From: an uncultured Eubacteriales bacterium | GTDB taxonomy: Bacteria > Bacillota > Clostridia > Peptostreptococcales > Anaerovoracaceae | Length of the DNA stretch: 64,000 nt | NCBI GenBank assembly: GCA_900315895.1 | Contig: ONAY01000003.1 | Span: 59,007-123,006 of the forward strand | Reading direction: 5' to 3' | Part shown: one piece after another, positions 63,010 to 64,000 of the stretch | Layout: each line of letters opens with the position of its first letter | How positions within the stretch are numbered: position 1 is the stretch's first letter | Notes under the pieces: generated by a model | What the model saw: the letters and a program-made list of their open reading frames with translations, nothing else | What the model was told of the DNA's origin: nothing | Database searches by the model: none | Translations under genes and position numbers: made by a program

Positions 63010-63027
63010 GAGAGGACCTGAACCTCC
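63010..63027 (-). other. Possible tRNA 3' fragment (T-arm like)
   Basis: Read on the - strand, GGAGGTTCAGGTCCTCTC forms a 4-bp stem around TTCAGGT, like the T-arm of a tRNA, and is preceded by GTGGGGTC. No acceptor or anticodon arm is present. Such fragments are often left at integration sites of mobile elements. Lone resemblance, so low confidence. Confidence 0.3.
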
Positions 63028-63040
63028 GACCCCACCGTTT

Positions 63041-63083
63041 AGAGGCGGATTTTGAGAGAACTTTTCCCCCAAAATCCGCCTCT
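63041..63083 (+). terminator. Long perfect hairpin, possible terminator
   Basis: A 14-bp perfect stem, AGAGGCGGATTTTG (63041-63054) with CAAAATCCGCCTCT (63070-63083), a 15-base loop, and a downstream TTTCTATTTT. It may act on readthrough from the tRNA operon or mark an element end. The rest of 62965-63423 holds no convincing gene: an 8-bp dyad GAGTACCA/TGGTACTC (63194-63201, 63218-63225) and a 25-codon open frame at 63248-63325 are the only other structure seen. Confidence 0.55.
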
Positions 63084-63364
63084 TTTCTATTTTCAGCGAA
63101 AAAATGATTGTAGAAATTTCAAAAAGGTTTTTGTTACATGTGACAATGCGCGGGCCAAACAAAACCTCGCAAAAAATACAGCCCTTAAAGATAGAGTACC
63201 AGCCGTCTACAGGTGGATGGTACTCAACTACAGAAAGGGTTGATAAAATGAAGCAGAATATAGGTCCATTGGAGGCTGTTGCCTTTATTGAATCTTTTTG
63301 CCCAAAAAAGCAAAACTCTTACTGACAGTAGGAAAAATAAAATCCGATTGATATGACCGGTCTG

Positions 63365-63393
63365 TTCACTTTCCGGTTTCGATGCATTATAAT
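63365..63393 (+). promoter_or_regulatory. Promoter of the XRE-type regulator gene
   Basis: TTCACT (63365-63370), a 17-base spacer and TATAAT (63388-63393), 30 bases before the start codon. Confidence 0.6.
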
Positions 63394-63423
63394 CATCGAC
63401 AGAAACACAAAGGAGGCGGGCGT

Positions 63424-64000
63424 ATGAAGATGATGCTGGCGGAGAACATCCGCGCTTTCCGCAAGGCGCGGTCATTGACCCAAGAGCAGCTTTCCGAGGC
63501 CTTGGGGGTGACGGCAGGCGCGGTATATAAGTGGGAGGCGAAGCTGTCCACCCCGGAGCTGGAGCTAATCATCCAGATGGCAGATTTTTTCGATACCTCT
63601 GTGGACGTGCTGCTGGGCTATGAAGTCAAGGACAACCGTCTGGAGACGACGGTGAAACGCTTGCAGGAATACCGCCGCAGCAAGGATTGGGACGGGCTTG
63701 CGGAGGCGGAAAAGGCCCTCAAGAAGTATCCCCACTCCTTTCAGATTGTCAGTGAGAGCGCCGCGCTTTACCGCGCCTTTGGCTTTGACAGCGGGGACAA
63801 GGCCCTGTTTCGCCGCGCGCTGGAGCTTCTGGAGCAATCCCGGCTGCTGCTGCCGCAGAACGAAGACCCGCAGATCAGTGAGCAGACAATCTACGGGAGA
63901 CTCGCGCAAACGTATCTGGGGCTGGGCGAAACGGACAAGGCCATAGAGCTTTGGAAGACCCATAACGCGGACGGGGTGTTCAGCCCCCAGATCGGTCATA
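63424..64000 (+). CDS. XRE-family helix-turn-helix regulator with TPR-like C-terminal part, cut by window end
   Basis: 192 codons are visible and the frame is still open at the right edge. Residues ~6-60 are a Cro/C1-type HTH: LAENIRAFRKARSLTQEQLSEALGVTAGAVYKWEAKLSTPELELIIQMA is the region, ending in DFFDTSVDVLLGY. From about residue 75 it is helical, with TPR-like pairs, as in peptide-sensing (RRNPP/Rgg-like) regulators. AAAGGAGG lies 7 bases before ATG 63424. Codon use differs from the rest of the window (many CGC, GCG, GCC and CTG codons, few AGA/AGG), so it is probably acquired DNA. The target is unknown. Confidence 0.88.
   Translation, partial: MKMMLAENIRAFRKARSLTQEQLSEALGVTAGAVYKWEAKLSTPELELIIQMADFFDTSVDVLLGYEVKDNRLETTVKRLQEYRRSKDWDGLAEAEKALKKYPHSFQIVSESAALYRAFGFDSGDKALFRRALELLEQSRLLLPQNEDPQISEQTIYGRLAQTYLGLGETDKAIELWKTHNADGVFSPQIGH

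Noticed and set aside
63248-63325. A 25-codon open frame (MKQNIGPLEAVAF...)
   Set aside because: An AAAGGG lies upstream, but the length, lack of homology known to me and gene-poor setting do not allow a gene call; it may be a fragment of a lost gene.
63565-63999. A 144-codon open frame on the - strand at the window end
   Set aside because: It is antisense to the XRE-type gene that starts at 63424, which has a clear HTH domain, promoter and ribosome site.

Overview
The window reads as chromosomal DNA of an anaerobic, low-oxygen-lifestyle Firmicute of the class Clostridia (Eubacteriales), base composition near 50% GC. Pointers are the MraZ-RsmH-FtsL-FtsI-MurF-MraY-MurD-FtsW-MurG-FtsQ division and wall cluster, RNase Y, MutS2, ThiI with a NifS-type cysteine desulfurase, a butyryl-CoA dehydrogenase/EtfBA set whose EtfA carries a ferredoxin domain, a lone arginine deiminase, and a Gram-positive sorted surface protein. 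The family cannot be fixed from this sequence alone; an Anaerovoracaceae or Lachnospiraceae type relative is plausible. Nearly all genes lie on the + strand, so this is probably one replichore arm read co-directionally with replication.

Layout. 1-3.1 kb: the 3' end of mnmA, a GPH-type sugar symporter, and on the - strand an unrecognised gene behind rpsT. 3.2-10.1 kb: rmuC, a metallophosphoesterase, deoB and pdp (nucleoside salvage), then a BMP-type nucleoside-binding lipoprotein and an FKBP/trigger-factor-like lipoprotein. 10.1-17.3 kb: nrdR-cmk-radC, a MinD-like ATPase that looks leaderless, rny, a MATE pump and a cysteine desulfurase. 17.3-21.3 kb: two copies of an 84-bp palindromic repeat, an orphan PD-(D/E)XK-like protein that may start at ATT, then thiI-pepD on the - strand. 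21.4-30.2 kb: bcd-etfB-etfA, a second symporter, GDPD, a DMT permease, a DUF1848 protein and arcA. 30.3-33.2 kb: an 877-residue InlB-repeat/CnaB surface protein. 33.2-49.1 kb: the dcw cluster behind a phased array of MraZ boxes, interrupted between ftsQ and ftsZ by a self-contained proBAC operon. 49.2-58.7 kb: an rRNA/tRNA 2'-O-methyltransferase, pheST, zapA, mutS2, a DUF523 gene and argS. 58.7-62.4 kb: two radical SAM genes and a TPR gene in one operon. 62.5-62.9 kb: tRNA-Asn, tRNA-Leu and initiator tRNA-Met behind a consensus promoter. After the tRNAs the composition and codon use change; a possible tRNA 3' fragment and a GC-rich XRE-type regulator gene, cut by the window end, suggest the edge of an acquired element.

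Most of the window is core housekeeping. The observations most worth following are a TTTTGCGC word repeated in about ten intergenic gaps, a strong excess of CAAAAAA on both strands, the tandem palindromic repeats beside the PD-(D/E)XK orphan, the leaderless MinD-like gene without a membrane-targeting tail, the degenerate Smr domain of MutS2, and the radical SAM/TPR operon. No CRISPR array, insertion sequence, prophage or recognisable new defence system was seen. All motif counts were made by eye.
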